64,000 bases of DNA from Gammaproteobacteria bacterium (GTDB lineage: Bacteria; Pseudomonadota; Gammaproteobacteria; Enterobacterales; Kangiellaceae): positions 1 to 64,000 of the forward strand of contig JABXHQ010000019.1 of NCBI GenBank assembly GCA_013373545.1, in the 5' to 3' direction. Below, one piece after another: positions 29,887-39,117 of this stretch. Numbering within the stretch: position 1 is the stretch's first letter; the number at the start of each line of letters is the position of its first letter. The notes under the pieces were generated by a model. It worked only from the letters and a program-made list of their open reading frames with translations. It did not search any database and had not been told where the DNA came from. A program made the position numbers and the translations under genes.

Positions 29887-31416
29887 CTACCCTTGAAGTC
29901 TAAAGTAAATGGCAATGGCATAGACCGTCCACACTACTAAAATGGTCGAAGATGCAATAATTAAATTTATTGTATTCTTACGACGATCGTAGGGTGTCGC
30001 GACGTCGTGAACATGAGCCAGTACTGGTAAATTAATAGCATTAGCGATGGTGGTCTCTGCGCGTAATTTGCCATCGATTAAAGTAAAACCATAGACGACA
30101 CCAATCGGAATCACAAAGCTTAGCACTAATCCAGCTAAAATAAGATGTGAAAAACGCAGACCCTTTGGTGTTACCGGTACCGCTGGCTCTTCAAGTACCT
30201 GCAGGCGTAAACCTTGATTTTCTAAGTCGATATTCATCGAAATACGAGCTGTTTCACGTTGGCTTAGCAAGCTTTGGTACATTTGCTGATTAATTTCATA
30301 ATCGCGAGTGAGTTCGGCTATTTCTGCTTCAACATCGTTAATTTTATCGAGAGTTTCACGCTCGCGGTCCATCAGCATTAAAATTTGATTGCGTCGCGCT
30401 TGCAAAGAAGAAATGGTGTTCTCGGTATTAAACATTTGCGCTCGAATCTGCTGTGCGGTTTCCCCCGTTGGAGCTTTATTTTGAACGCGCCCTTTGGCTT
30501 TTTCGCGCTGTGCAATTACCTCATTAACCTGCTGCTTAAGATCTTCAATTTGTCCTTTAAGCTGCACGATATCTGGATAGGTTTCATGATAGTTGAGCTT
30601 TAAGTCCGCTAGGCGGTTTTCCAGCTCGGCAATTCGTTGATTTAACGAGTTTTCTTTATCAATACTGGCGCGGTCTTCAAAGGAAGACTCTCCGGCTAAT
30701 TGTTTTTGATAATTGCCGAGTAATGATTGTTGAGTGGATATGTCTAAATCAACGCTTTCCAATTCGCGCTTTAATTCGATAAGGCGTTCGCTGGCATTTT
30801 GTTTGGCATTTTCAGAAGCATCAATATTTCTCGAGCGGAACTCTTTTAGTGCATTTTCCGACTCTTTCAACTTTTCATGATAAGCCAGCACCTGAGTATT
30901 TACGAAGCCAAAGGCGGCCTGACTTTCGCTCTGTTTTGCAGCTAAACTATCTTCGATGAAAATATCGGTCATTAATTTGACTGTTTCATAGGCTTTGATC
31001 GGATCAACGTTTCGATAGGAAACTTCAATATGATTGTTTCTAACATTGTTTATTTGTGTTGAGTTCCGAATTTCATCTGCTAATTGCTCTATCTTGCGAG
31101 GATCATTGGAACGCTCTTCTGCCCATATTTCTGAGTCAATAATCTTCTTCATCGCTTTTTGACTGAAGATAATTTTATTCGCCATTGCCGCGCGGCTTTG
31201 CACTTGTGTAGTTTCTGCGGTACCGGCCATGATCGGCTCTAGTATATTCTGGTTGACAATTTCAATGGTCGACGACGACGTGTAGACCTTCGGCCAATTC
31301 CAAGCGATTGCCAAAAAGAGGAAAGAGAACACAATATAAAGTCCGAGAACAATACGGCGCTTATTCCATGCTTCTTTCTTGATGACGCGAATGATTGAGC
31401 TAATTTCCGGGCTCAT
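29887..31416 (-). CDS. Polysaccharide chain length determinant (Wzz/GNVR, XrtA type)
   Basis: N- and C-terminal TM, coiled coils, 'YEINQQMYQSLLSQRETARIS...LRLQVLEEPAVPVTPKGLRFSHLI'. Confidence 0.9.
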   Translation of the reverse strand: MSPEISSIIRVIKKEAWNKRRIVLGLYIVFSFLFLAIAWNWPKVYTSSSTIEIVNQNILEPIMAGTAETTQVQSRAAMANKIIFSQKAMKKIIDSEIWAEERSNDPRKIEQLADEIRNSTQINNVRNNHIEVSYRNVDPIKAYETVKLMTDIFIEDSLAAKQSESQAAFGFVNTQVLAYHEKLKESENALKEFRSRNIDASENAKQNASERLIELKRELESVDLDISTQQSLLGNYQKQLAGESSFEDRASIDKENSLNQRIAELENRLADLKLNYHETYPDIVQLKGQIEDLKQQVNEVIAQREKAKGRVQNKAPTGETAQQIRAQMFNTENTISSLQARRNQILMLMDRERETLDKINDVEAEIAELTRDYEINQQMYQSLLSQRETARISMNIDLENQGLRLQVLEEPAVPVTPKGLRFSHLILAGLVLSFVIPIGVVYGFTLIDGKLRAETTIANAINLPVLAHVHDVATPYDRRKNTINLIIASSTILVVWTVYAIAIYFRLQG

Positions 31417-31451
31417 ACAGGCATTCCTTAATACTTAACTAAAGTTCCAAC

Positions 31452-32072
31452 TTAAAATACGCGTTCCGGGATAGATATAATGTCACCGGGCTGCAAGGCA
31501 TAATTCGTGTCCATTTGGCCGTCATTTAAAATATCATCAAGGGCAATTTCAAACGCTTGCACCTTGCCTTGATAGCGGCGAAATAATTTGGCTCCGCTGG
31601 CGGACGCAAATTCATTGAGCCCACCGGCTTCGAGTACGGCATCGAGCACAGTCATGCCTTGTCGATAATTGATAGACAGTGGATCTCGAACCGCGCCAGT
31701 AACACGGATCCGTGACAGGAATTCATGGCTATTTAGCTCTTCGAGTATCACTGCGACTTGGGGATCTTTAATGAAACGTGACAAGCGTCGTGTAATCTCT
31801 GCTGATACCGCTTCTGGCGTTCGGCCACCAGCCATCACTTCTCCAACCAAGGGCACCGAAATTTTTCCATCAGGGCGAACCGGTACGCGGATCGATAAGT
31901 CAGGGTTTTTCCAAACATTGACTGCGACGACATCGTCGACCCCAATATAATATTGTTCAACCAGCATTTGCTTTTGGACACTTTCTGGTTGTTCAAGTTG
32001 AGGTAATTTGGCAGTTTTACCGGCACAGGCCGCAAGTACCAATACTAAAAGAGCTAAACACAACTGTTTCAT
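31452..32072 (-). CDS. Polysaccharide export outer membrane lipoprotein (Wza-like, XrtA type)
   Basis: Start moved to MKQLCLALLVLVLAACAG (lipobox); 'YYIGVDDVVAVNVWKNPDLSIRVPVRPDGKISVPLVGEV'. Confidence 0.92.
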   Translation of the reverse strand: MKQLCLALLVLVLAACAGKTAKLPQLEQPESVQKQMLVEQYYIGVDDVVAVNVWKNPDLSIRVPVRPDGKISVPLVGEVMAGGRTPEAVSAEITRRLSRFIKDPQVAVILEELNSHEFLSRIRVTGAVRDPLSINYRQGMTVLDAVLEAGGLNEFASASGAKLFRRYQGKVQAFEIALDDILNDGQMDTNYALQPGDIISIPERVF

Positions 32073-32281
32073 GAGCTTCCCTATCAACGTTGTTGCAGCA
32101 ATCACCAAGGGCGGTGCTTGATGCGGACAAAATTCTGCTAAGCGAGTCGGACGTTTGGTGGAGTTTTTAGGGACTAATCGTGTCTGATTGTGAGGTGGAT
32201 ACCGACCCAGTGTAACTCCATTTACGCGTGTTGATATCTACTTAAGCGATTTTTGCAATGCTACTCTATAGGCCTTTAAAG

Positions 32282-32297
32282 TGCAACCAAGTTGCCT
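32282..32297 (-). promoter_or_regulatory. Candidate sigma-54 promoter upstream of wza operon
   Basis: Minus strand AGGCAACTTGGTTGCA: GG-N10-GC spacing with intact TTGCA (consensus TGGCAC-N5-TTGCA). Confidence 0.45.
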
Positions 32298-32374
32298 GAA
32301 AATCGACCAGGTTTTGCCTCAGAGATTGACGCATTTAACATTAAGCGATCGGTGATTTGATCGTTTAAATCGGG

Positions 32375-32635
32375 TTATGAGTTTTGCTGCTGGATGACAA
32401 AGTCAACCAAGCTACCGATAGTTTCAAAGACTTCTGCCGTTAAATCATCATCTTGCGCCATAAACTCAAAGGTTTCCTCTAACGAGGTGATCACAGATAC
32501 AATCGCCATTGAGTCGAATTCAGGAAAGTTGCCCAGCAACGGGGTCTCTTCATTCAGCTCGGCGGGCGAGAGGTTCAGTGACAGAGTGTCAACCAATAAA
32601 GTCTTTACAGATTCGGTAATGTCGGCGCGATTCAT
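32375..32635 (-). CDS. Acyl carrier protein (XrtA-type)
   Basis: 86 aa from MNRADITES...; phosphopantetheine site 'EFDSMAIVSVI'. Confidence 0.88.
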   Translation of the reverse strand: MNRADITESVKTLLVDTLSLNLSPAELNEETPLLGNFPEFDSMAIVSVITSLEETFEFMAQDDDLTAEVFETIGSLVDFVIQQQNS

Positions 32636-32813
32636 AATGGTAACTTCGGTGAAAATTGGCGCGATTCTATCAGTAAATTCCGAATTTTGCACTGATCGAA
32701 GTATTTTCTATAACGAAATAACCTTAAGTTGGGATTAAATGATGGCAAACTGCGGCTATTTTTCATAAGCTAGCCGCTTAGTTGTCGAACAATATTAAAG
32801 GGACTGGAAACTC

Positions 32814-34043
32814 GTGCAAGCCACCTCATTTGAGAAAGACAAAATTAAAATTGTATTGTTAGAAGGCATCCACAACAGCGCCGAAAAAGTATTTCGAGCA
32901 GCCGGGTATAGTAACATTGTGACGGCGCCGAAGTCGCTGCCGAGCCCCGAGCTGGAAGAAACGTTAGCGGACGCGCACTTTTTGGGTATTCGCTCGCGCA
33001 CACAAGTGACCGCTGAGCTACTCGAGTCTTGTCCAAAGTTAGCCGCTATTGGTTGTTTTTGCATTGGCACCAATCAAGTCGACTTAGTCGCTACCGCCAC
33101 CCGTGGGATTCCGGTGTTTAATGCACCGTTTGCGAACACTCGCAGTGTTGCTGAACTGGTGCTCGGAGAGATGATTTTGTTACTCCGTGGCGTTCCACAG
33201 AAAAATGCCGCTGCGCATCGTGGTGAGTGGCTAAAGTCGGCCACTCATTCCTACGAAACGCGTGGTAAAACCCTGGGCATAGTTGGTTACGGTCATATCG
33301 GTACTCAGATAGGAATTTTGGCCGAAAACCTCGGAATGTCGGTGCAGTATTATGATATTGAAAGTAAGTTGGCCCTGGGCAATGCACAAGCTGCTGAAGG
33401 CTATCACGAGCTGTTGGCATCGTCGGATGTGGTGACTTTCCACGTCCCGGAAACTGAGTTAACCAAGAACATGATGAATGAAGCCGCATTTGCGCAATTA
33501 AAGCCCGGGGCGATTCTGATTAATGCTTCAAGGGGTACGGTTGTGGATATCGACTGCCTAACAGCGGCTTTGCGCTCTGGACAAGTGGCCGGTGCGGCAA
33601 TTGATGTGTTTCCGGTTGAGCCAAAATCGAATCAAGACGAGTTTCAATCGCCGTTACGTGAGTTTGATAATGTTATTTTGACCCCGCATGTGGGGGGAAG
33701 CACCATGGAAGCTCAGGCCAACATTGGCATTGAGGTCAGTGAGAAGCTGGTTAAGTACAGCGATAATGGTTCGACGTTATCTGCGGTTAATATTCCCGAG
33801 GTCGCTTTGCCTTCTCATGAAGGGAAACACCGTATCTGCCATATCCATCGTAATATTCCGGGAATTTTGGCCAAAATTAATGATATTTTTTCCACCAATA
33901 ATGCCAATATCGCTGCTCAGTTTTTACAAACAAACGAGCAAATCGGCTATGTGGTGACGGATATTGACCGTTCTTCAAGTGTTGCAGCTTTTGAGCAATT
34001 GAAAACGATTGATGGGACGATCAAAACGCGAATATTGTACTAA
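32814..34043 (+). CDS. serA: D-3-phosphoglycerate dehydrogenase
   Basis: 'GKTLGIVGYGHIGTQIGILAENLGM', C-terminal ACT-like domain 'HRNIPGILAKINDIFS'. Confidence 0.95.
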   Translation: MQATSFEKDKIKIVLLEGIHNSAEKVFRAAGYSNIVTAPKSLPSPELEETLADAHFLGIRSRTQVTAELLESCPKLAAIGCFCIGTNQVDLVATATRGIPVFNAPFANTRSVAELVLGEMILLLRGVPQKNAAAHRGEWLKSATHSYETRGKTLGIVGYGHIGTQIGILAENLGMSVQYYDIESKLALGNAQAAEGYHELLASSDVVTFHVPETELTKNMMNEAAFAQLKPGAILINASRGTVVDIDCLTAALRSGQVAGAAIDVFPVEPKSNQDEFQSPLREFDNVILTPHVGGSTMEAQANIGIEVSEKLVKYSDNGSTLSAVNIPEVALPSHEGKHRICHIHRNIPGILAKINDIFSTNNANIAAQFLQTNEQIGYVVTDIDRSSSVAAFEQLKTIDGTIKTRILY

Positions 34044-34053
34044 AAGACGAGCG

Positions 34054-34084
34054 GCGCGGATGTTAGCTGAGCTAGCATCCGCGC
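34054..34084. repeat. 14-bp inverted repeat (hairpin) between convergent serA and rpiA
   Basis: GCGCGGATGTTAGC-tga-GCTAGCATCCGCGC, one wobble; no U tract. Confidence 0.7.
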
Positions 34085-34090
34085 GTCCGA

Positions 34091-34750
34091 TTAGGCGGTC
34101 ATGGTTTTTACGCCGTCCGCAGTTGCCAGCAGTAATACGTCTGCGCTGCGTGCTGCAAATAAACCATTGGTGACGACGCCGACAATCTGATTGATCGCTT
34201 TTTCAAGTGCAATCGGTTGCAAGATATCGAGGTTGTGGACATCAAGGATTATATTGCCATTATCGGTGGTCACGCCTTCGCGATAAACCGGATCGCCGCC
34301 GAGTTTCACTAGCTCGCGCGCTACATGGCCGCGCGCCATCGGAATAACTTCGACGGGAAGCGGAAACTTGCCGAGCTTTTTGACTAATTTACTGTCGTCC
34401 GCGATGCAGACAAATTTTTCCGCTACAGCTGCAACAATCTTCTCACGAGTAAGCGCCGCACCACCGCCTTTGATTAACTCGAGTAGGTGGTTGGACTCAT
34501 CGGCACCGTCAACGTAAACCGGTAAGCGATCAATGGTATTTAAGTCATATACTGGGATGCCATGAGCCTTAAGTCGCTCGGTGGAAGCTTCGGAGCTGGA
34601 TACGGCACCCGCAATCAAATGTTTCTTTTGCGCCAGCGCATCGATAAAAAAGTTTACCGTTGAGCCAGTACCAACACCGACAATCGCGTCTTCTTCAATG
34701 TATTGCAGGGCTTGTTGTGCCGCTTGTTGCTTGAGTTCGTCTTGTGACAT
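34091..34750 (-). CDS. rpiA: Ribose-5-phosphate isomerase A
   Basis: '[16 protein letters not shown]', 'VDGADE', '[16 protein letters not shown]'. Confidence 0.97.
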   Translation of the reverse strand: MSQDELKQQAAQQALQYIEEDAIVGVGTGSTVNFFIDALAQKKHLIAGAVSSSEASTERLKAHGIPVYDLNTIDRLPVYVDGADESNHLLELIKGGGAALTREKIVAAVAEKFVCIADDSKLVKKLGKFPLPVEVIPMARGHVARELVKLGGDPVYREGVTTDNGNIILDVHNLDILQPIALEKAINQIVGVVTNGLFAARSADVLLLATADGVKTMTA

Positions 34751-34796
34751 AGGAAAAGGTCCGGTTGATCAATCAAAGGATTCTATTATACGCGAT

Positions 34797-35279
34797 TCAT
34801 TGCTTATGTTGAGCATTCGCCATTGACAATATTATTGACCATTGAGTGGCCGTCACTGGCATAATCGATAAGCGCGAGCCTTTGCGCAGCAAGGCAAAGT
34901 CACTTGCGAGTAATTCTGGGTTGGCTTTCATTGCTTTGAGCGTGACTGGTTTAGGGAATGTTTGCGTGTATTGAACATCCACCATAAACCAGCGAGGGTT
35001 TTCTGCTGATGATTTGGCATCAAAATAGGGGCTGTTGGGATCAAAAGCCGTGTGATCGGGATAACCTGCACGCGTAATGGTCACAATCCCAACGGCGGCA
35101 GGCACTGGACAACTGGAGTGATAAAATAACGCTTGATCGCCCACGTTAAAGTCATCTCGCAACATATTTCTAACTTGGTAATTGCGTACACCATCCCAAT
35201 GCTCGGTTTGATTGCGACGCTGTTTTAAGTGCTCGATACTGAAAGTATCGGGTTCCGATTTCATTAACCAGTAGTTCAC
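34797..35279 (-). CDS. EVE domain-containing protein
   Basis: 'YWLMKSEPDTFSIEHL...EHWDGVRNYQVRNML...GDQALFYHSSC'. Confidence 0.92.
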   Translation of the reverse strand: MNYWLMKSEPDTFSIEHLKQRRNQTEHWDGVRNYQVRNMLRDDFNVGDQALFYHSSCPVPAAVGIVTITRAGYPDHTAFDPNSPYFDAKSSAENPRWFMVDVQYTQTFPKPVTLKAMKANPELLASDFALLRKGSRLSIMPVTATQWSIILSMANAQHKQ

Positions 35280-35512
35280 AAGTAGCCACCTTTTACTTTG
35301 TTATACAAGTTCGCGGTAAAAAATTGCGCTATTTCACATTTAATTTTTAAATTCGCTCTTGCATCGAGATAAACAGTCATTGTACAGTAATTGTCCGCTG
35401 GCAAAGGCATATAAAAATAAACACCCTTGCGCGCGGTTAGGGAAATAAAAACACATAAAGGGATCTCCGAAAAGACCATAACAAAAAACCCGTAGAGGGG
35501 TTGGAGAGCACC

Positions 35513-35674
35513 ATGAGAAAGAAGCCAGACATACTGGTAGTTCTGGCGGCAGTTCTGGGGTTGGGTATTGTTGTTAGCAGTGTAGGAACAAGCGACGCGA
35601 TTACCGACGACAAAAGTACGAAAGTAGCGCAGTCGAAACAACAAGAATCTCAAGTAGCCGGCGTGAACCAGTAA
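35513..35674 (+). CDS. 53-aa single-TM small protein (not in supplied ORF track)
   Basis: ATG 35513 preceded by GGTTGGAGAG; MRKKPDILVVLAAVLGLGIVVSSVGTSDAITDDKSTKVAQSKQQESQVAGVNQ; followed by a strong terminator. Confidence 0.75.
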   Translation: MRKKPDILVVLAAVLGLGIVVSSVGTSDAITDDKSTKVAQSKQQESQVAGVNQ

Positions 35675-35686
35675 GCAAAATAAGAT

Positions 35687-35709
35687 ACCCCGCTAACGCG
35701 GGGTTTTTT
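35687..35709 (+). terminator. Rho-independent terminator
   Basis: ACCCCGC-taac-GCGGGGT followed by T run. Confidence 0.9.
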
Positions 35710-36319
35710 ATGCTTGATGGAAAGAGAAGTTAATTAACCCTGAGGGTGTTGCAATGGCATCCAGTGGGATATCCCAAGGTTCAACCGGTAGTGCTTCAAC
35801 TTGCTGTTGATCGAAAGCAACACCAATAAAACGCGGCCGGTTTCGCTGCTTAATCACATGAGCGAATGTCCGATCGTAAAATCCACCACCCATTCCAAGG
35901 CGCCCGCCGCAGCGGTCAAAGGCGACTAATGGAAACAATACCGCGTCCAATTTGGATATCGCTAATAATTGTTTGGGCGCGCCATCGGGCTCTAATATTT
36001 GGTAGCGGTTCGGGATTAAAGTTGTGTCCGGCGAGTAGGGCGCAAACCACAGTCGGTTCGGTGGTAACGGGCGAATGACGGGTAAGTATAGCTGCTGTTG
36101 ATTGGCCCATAACGCAGTAATCGTAGCGCTTAGATCAAGCTCTCCATCTTGCGCTAAGAAAACCGCAATGCGGCGACTAGCTTTTAGCCATGGATGTGTT
36201 GGAAGGTAGCGTGCCAGATCGAGGGCATAGACTTGTCGTTGTGAATCGCTAAGTGCGCGGCGGCGTTGCCGAATGGTGTTGCGCAATTGTTGCTTAGTGG
36301 TCGCAAAGCTTGTAGTCAT
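35708..36319 (-). CDS. fau: 5-formyltetrahydrofolate cyclo-ligase
   Basis: 'TTKQQLRNTIRQRRRALS', 'LGMGGGFYDRTFA'; synteny with 6S RNA and zapA. Confidence 0.92.
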   Translation of the reverse strand: MTTSFATTKQQLRNTIRQRRRALSDSQRQVYALDLARYLPTHPWLKASRRIAVFLAQDGELDLSATITALWANQQQLYLPVIRPLPPNRLWFAPYSPDTTLIPNRYQILEPDGAPKQLLAISKLDAVLFPLVAFDRCGGRLGMGGGFYDRTFAHVIKQRNRPRFIGVAFDQQQVEALPVEPWDIPLDAIATPSGLINFSFHQA

Positions 36320-36337
36320 AAACGCTCGAAGGGAACA

Positions 36338-36522
36338 GGTGCATCCAGAGTGCCGTTGCAGGTATTGGCCCTAGAACCCACGGCTCTAGGTGGGGATCTT
36401 GGCATCAGATCAGGCTTCCCGGTACATGCCGGACTTGCACAACACTAATAACGGTCGAACCCCGGTTACAAAATTATCGGCTCAAGGACGTTCTCCGCTT
36501 TCGAACACTCCAGGTAGCACCC
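36338..36522 (-). ncRNA. ssrS: 6S RNA
   Basis: Located zapA-[RNA]-fau, same strand; minus-strand 'TTGAGCCGATAATTT' matches the E. coli 6S 'CUGAGCCGAUAUUU' segment; complementary ends GGGTGCTACCTGGAGTGTTCG / CGGCACTCTGGATGCACC. Confidence 0.93.
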
Positions 36523-36527
36523 AAGCT

Positions 36528-36845
36528 CTATGTTAACTCTAACTGGCTATCAGATGCCAATACTTCCTCAATTCGATATTTCAATTGTGACAAGCGTGAT
36601 TTATCGACCGTTGATGTATTAGCCTGTTCGCTGCCGTTAAGCAGCTCAAAGGCTAAATTCAAAGCAGCCATTACGGCAATCCGTTCGGTTCCTACGACCC
36701 TTCCGCTGTCACGGATTTCGCGCATTCGTCCGTCGAGAAAGCGAGCCGCTTCGACTAGTTGATCTTGTTGGCTTTTTGGCGATGAAAATTGATACTCACG
36801 CTCGAGAATACGCAAAGTAATCGGTTTGGCGGATTCTTGGCTCAT
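36528..36845 (-). CDS. zapA: Cell division protein ZapA
   Basis: 'ITLRILEREYQFSSPKSQQDQLVEAARFLDGRMREIRDSG...IAVMAALNLAFELL'. Confidence 0.93.
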   Translation of the reverse strand: MSQESAKPITLRILEREYQFSSPKSQQDQLVEAARFLDGRMREIRDSGRVVGTERIAVMAALNLAFELLNGSEQANTSTVDKSRLSQLKYRIEEVLASDSQLELT

Positions 36846-36850
36846 AGCTA

Positions 36851-37051
36851 TTATCCCATTGATTTGAGGCGGGTGACGATAGACTCGATTTTCTCAGAGG
36901 CGAGTTTGTTTTTTTCTAGCAGGCGAGCTCTATCGGCGATAAGCTCATCTTGCTTTACCTTGAGTGTGCGGTTTTCTTGTTGTAGCTGGTGAAACCGCTC
37001 TAAAAGCTGCTCAACACGCCCTTCAAGTTGAGAAATTTCTGAGTTATCCAT
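36851..37051 (-). CDS. TIGR02449-like small coiled-coil protein
   Basis: 66-aa coiled coil adjacent to zapA. Confidence 0.8.
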   Translation of the reverse strand: MDNSEISQLEGRVEQLLERFHQLQQENRTLKVKQDELIADRARLLEKNKLASEKIESIVTRLKSMG

Positions 37052-37168
37052 AGCAAGCTGTTGTTTTTTATAATGGTTTAAATATAGAGCTACGCGCGGT
37101 TCGGGTCAATGATATAATCGCTCTATTGAGCGGGTAAACACATTAAATTGGTTATTAGCAGGGCAGAA

Positions 37169-37750
37169 ATGACATTGAGTACGCTGAATTTTGATGATTT
37201 GGAAGATATTCTCGCAGCTGAAGAGTGCGAGACACAGGCCAGTGAGTTTCAAGGAATCATCTGTGGTTTGTTTGCTGGCGGCATGAAAAATGACGGTAAG
37301 GCTTGGAAAGCTCCGGTTATTAATCATATTAATGACGGTGAATTATTGGCGCCGGAGGTAATGACGACCTTAGCGCAGTATATTGAACAGCAAGGCCGTC
37401 ATCTAGCAGAGAGTGTTTTTCAACTTGACTTAGTATTGCCGCCAGCGAGCGCAGCAATAGACGAACGGTTGTTGAACATTTGTCAGTGGGTTCAAGGATT
37501 CTTACTCGGCTATGGCATGCAAGTCGGCAAGCAAGAATTGGCCAGCGACGATCTCAATGAAGCAATTACGGACTTATTAGAGATTGCAAATGTTGACCTT
37601 GATGTCGAGGCTAACGAACAAATGGAGCAAGCCTTGTATACGGTTGAGGAGCATGTCAAAGTGGCGGCTCAAGTGGTCTATCTAGAAACCCGCTCCGCGA
37701 TTAATTCGGCGTTGGAACAGATGGCCCAAACCAAGCCTTCGATTCACTAG
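37169..37750 (+). CDS. UPF0149/YgfB family protein
   Basis: 'SEFQGIICGLFAGG', 'WVQGFLLGYGMQ'; upstream of pepP; start moved to ATG 37169. Confidence 0.88.
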   Translation: MTLSTLNFDDLEDILAAEECETQASEFQGIICGLFAGGMKNDGKAWKAPVINHINDGELLAPEVMTTLAQYIEQQGRHLAESVFQLDLVLPPASAAIDERLLNICQWVQGFLLGYGMQVGKQELASDDLNEAITDLLEIANVDLDVEANEQMEQALYTVEEHVKVAAQVVYLETRSAINSALEQMAQTKPSIH

Positions 37751-37774
37751 ATTGTGTAGTTTTAGGAGACAGCA

Positions 37775-39097
37775 TTGATTACCAAACAAGAGTTCGCGCG
37801 GCGCCGCAAGCAGCTAATGGAAACGATGGAGCCAGGAAGTATTGCGATCATTGCTTCCGCTCAAGAGTTAGTGCGTAGCCGTGACACCCACTTTATGTTC
37901 CGCCAAGACAGTGATTTTCACTATCTCACTGGTTTTCCTGAGCCGAATGCGGTGGTGGCTTTGATCCCGGGCCGCGAACATGGTGAGTTTGTCTTATTTT
38001 GTAATGATAAAGATCTTGAGCAAGAAACTTGGCATGGCCGGCGCTTTGGTCCCGATGCCGCCTGTGAAGTGTTTGGCGCTGATGATGCTTTTCCTATTGA
38101 TGATATTGACGATATTCTTCCGGGCATGATGGAAGGGCGCCACCGCATTTACTACGAAATGGGGAAGCACAATGAACTCGACAATCGCATTATGGGCTGG
38201 GTGAATAAGATCCGTCAGCAAGTTAAAAAAGGCGCGCAACCGCCAGGTGAGTTTGTCGATTTGCGCCATGCGTTACACGAGTTACGTTTATTCAAATCTG
38301 CGGCAGAAATTAAGTTGATGCGCAAGTCAGCTGAAATTGCAGTGGACGCTCATTTACGCGCAATGGAAATGTGTCGTCCGGGGATGACGGAGTGGCAGAT
38401 TGAAGCTGAATTACATTATGAGTTTGCCCGTCAAGGCGCGCGCTTTCCGGCTTATTCATCAATCGTTGCCAGCGGTGATAACGCCAACATTCTGCATTAC
38501 ACCGAAAACCAAAGTAAGTTAAAAAAAGGTGATTTGTTATTGATTGACGCTGGCGCCGAATATCAAATGTATGCTTCGGATATTACCCGTACCTTTCCAG
38601 TCAATGGTGTGTTTTCGGCGGCGCAAAAAGCCCTTTACAATTTAGTTCTTCGAGCACAAGAAGCGGCGATCGATGCGGTAAAACCCGGCAATCATTGGAT
38701 GCAGCCGCATGAAACTGCGGTGCAAATTTTAACTGCAGGAATGGTTGAGCTGGGTCTACTCAGTGGCAATGTTGAGGCGCTCATTGAACAAGAAGCTTAT
38801 AAACGCTTTTATATGCATAAAACGGGGCACTGGATTGGCTTAGATGTACACGACGTGGGAGACTATTCCATTGATGGGCAGCCGCGAGTTTTGGAAGCTG
38901 GAATGGTGCTGACGGTTGAGCCGGCAATTTATATTAGCGAAAGTTACACTGATGTCGAAGAGCAATATCGTGGCATTGGTATTCGGATTGAAGATGACAT
39001 TTTGGTAACAGAGTCAGGCCACGAAGTTTTAACCGCGGGCGTGCCGAAAACGATCGCGGAAATCGAAGCCATTATGGCAAAGCGCCAAGCGGCCTAG
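37775..39097 (+). CDS. pepP: Xaa-Pro aminopeptidase
   Basis: 'FMFRQDSDFHYLTGFPEPNAV', 'LLIDAGAEYQMYASDITRTFPVNG', 'HKTGHWIGLDVHDVG'. Confidence 0.96.
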   Translation: MITKQEFARRRKQLMETMEPGSIAIIASAQELVRSRDTHFMFRQDSDFHYLTGFPEPNAVVALIPGREHGEFVLFCNDKDLEQETWHGRRFGPDAACEVFGADDAFPIDDIDDILPGMMEGRHRIYYEMGKHNELDNRIMGWVNKIRQQVKKGAQPPGEFVDLRHALHELRLFKSAAEIKLMRKSAEIAVDAHLRAMEMCRPGMTEWQIEAELHYEFARQGARFPAYSSIVASGDNANILHYTENQSKLKKGDLLLIDAGAEYQMYASDITRTFPVNGVFSAAQKALYNLVLRAQEAAIDAVKPGNHWMQPHETAVQILTAGMVELGLLSGNVEALIEQEAYKRFYMHKTGHWIGLDVHDVGDYSIDGQPRVLEAGMVLTVEPAIYISESYTDVEEQYRGIGIRIEDDILVTESGHEVLTAGVPKTIAEIEAIMAKRQAA

Positions 39098-39117
39098 CGG
39101 TTTAATTGTAGAGACCA

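Noticed and set aside
33118-33489. 123-aa minus strand ORF inside serA
   Set aside because: Fully antisense to a well-conserved serA coding sequence.
35276-35653. 125-aa minus strand ORF
   Set aside because: Antisense to the convincing 53-aa + strand small ORF and its leader; composition is not protein-like.
36266-36448. 60-aa + strand ORF
   Set aside because: Overlaps the fau 5' end and lies antisense to the 6S RNA; explained by those features.
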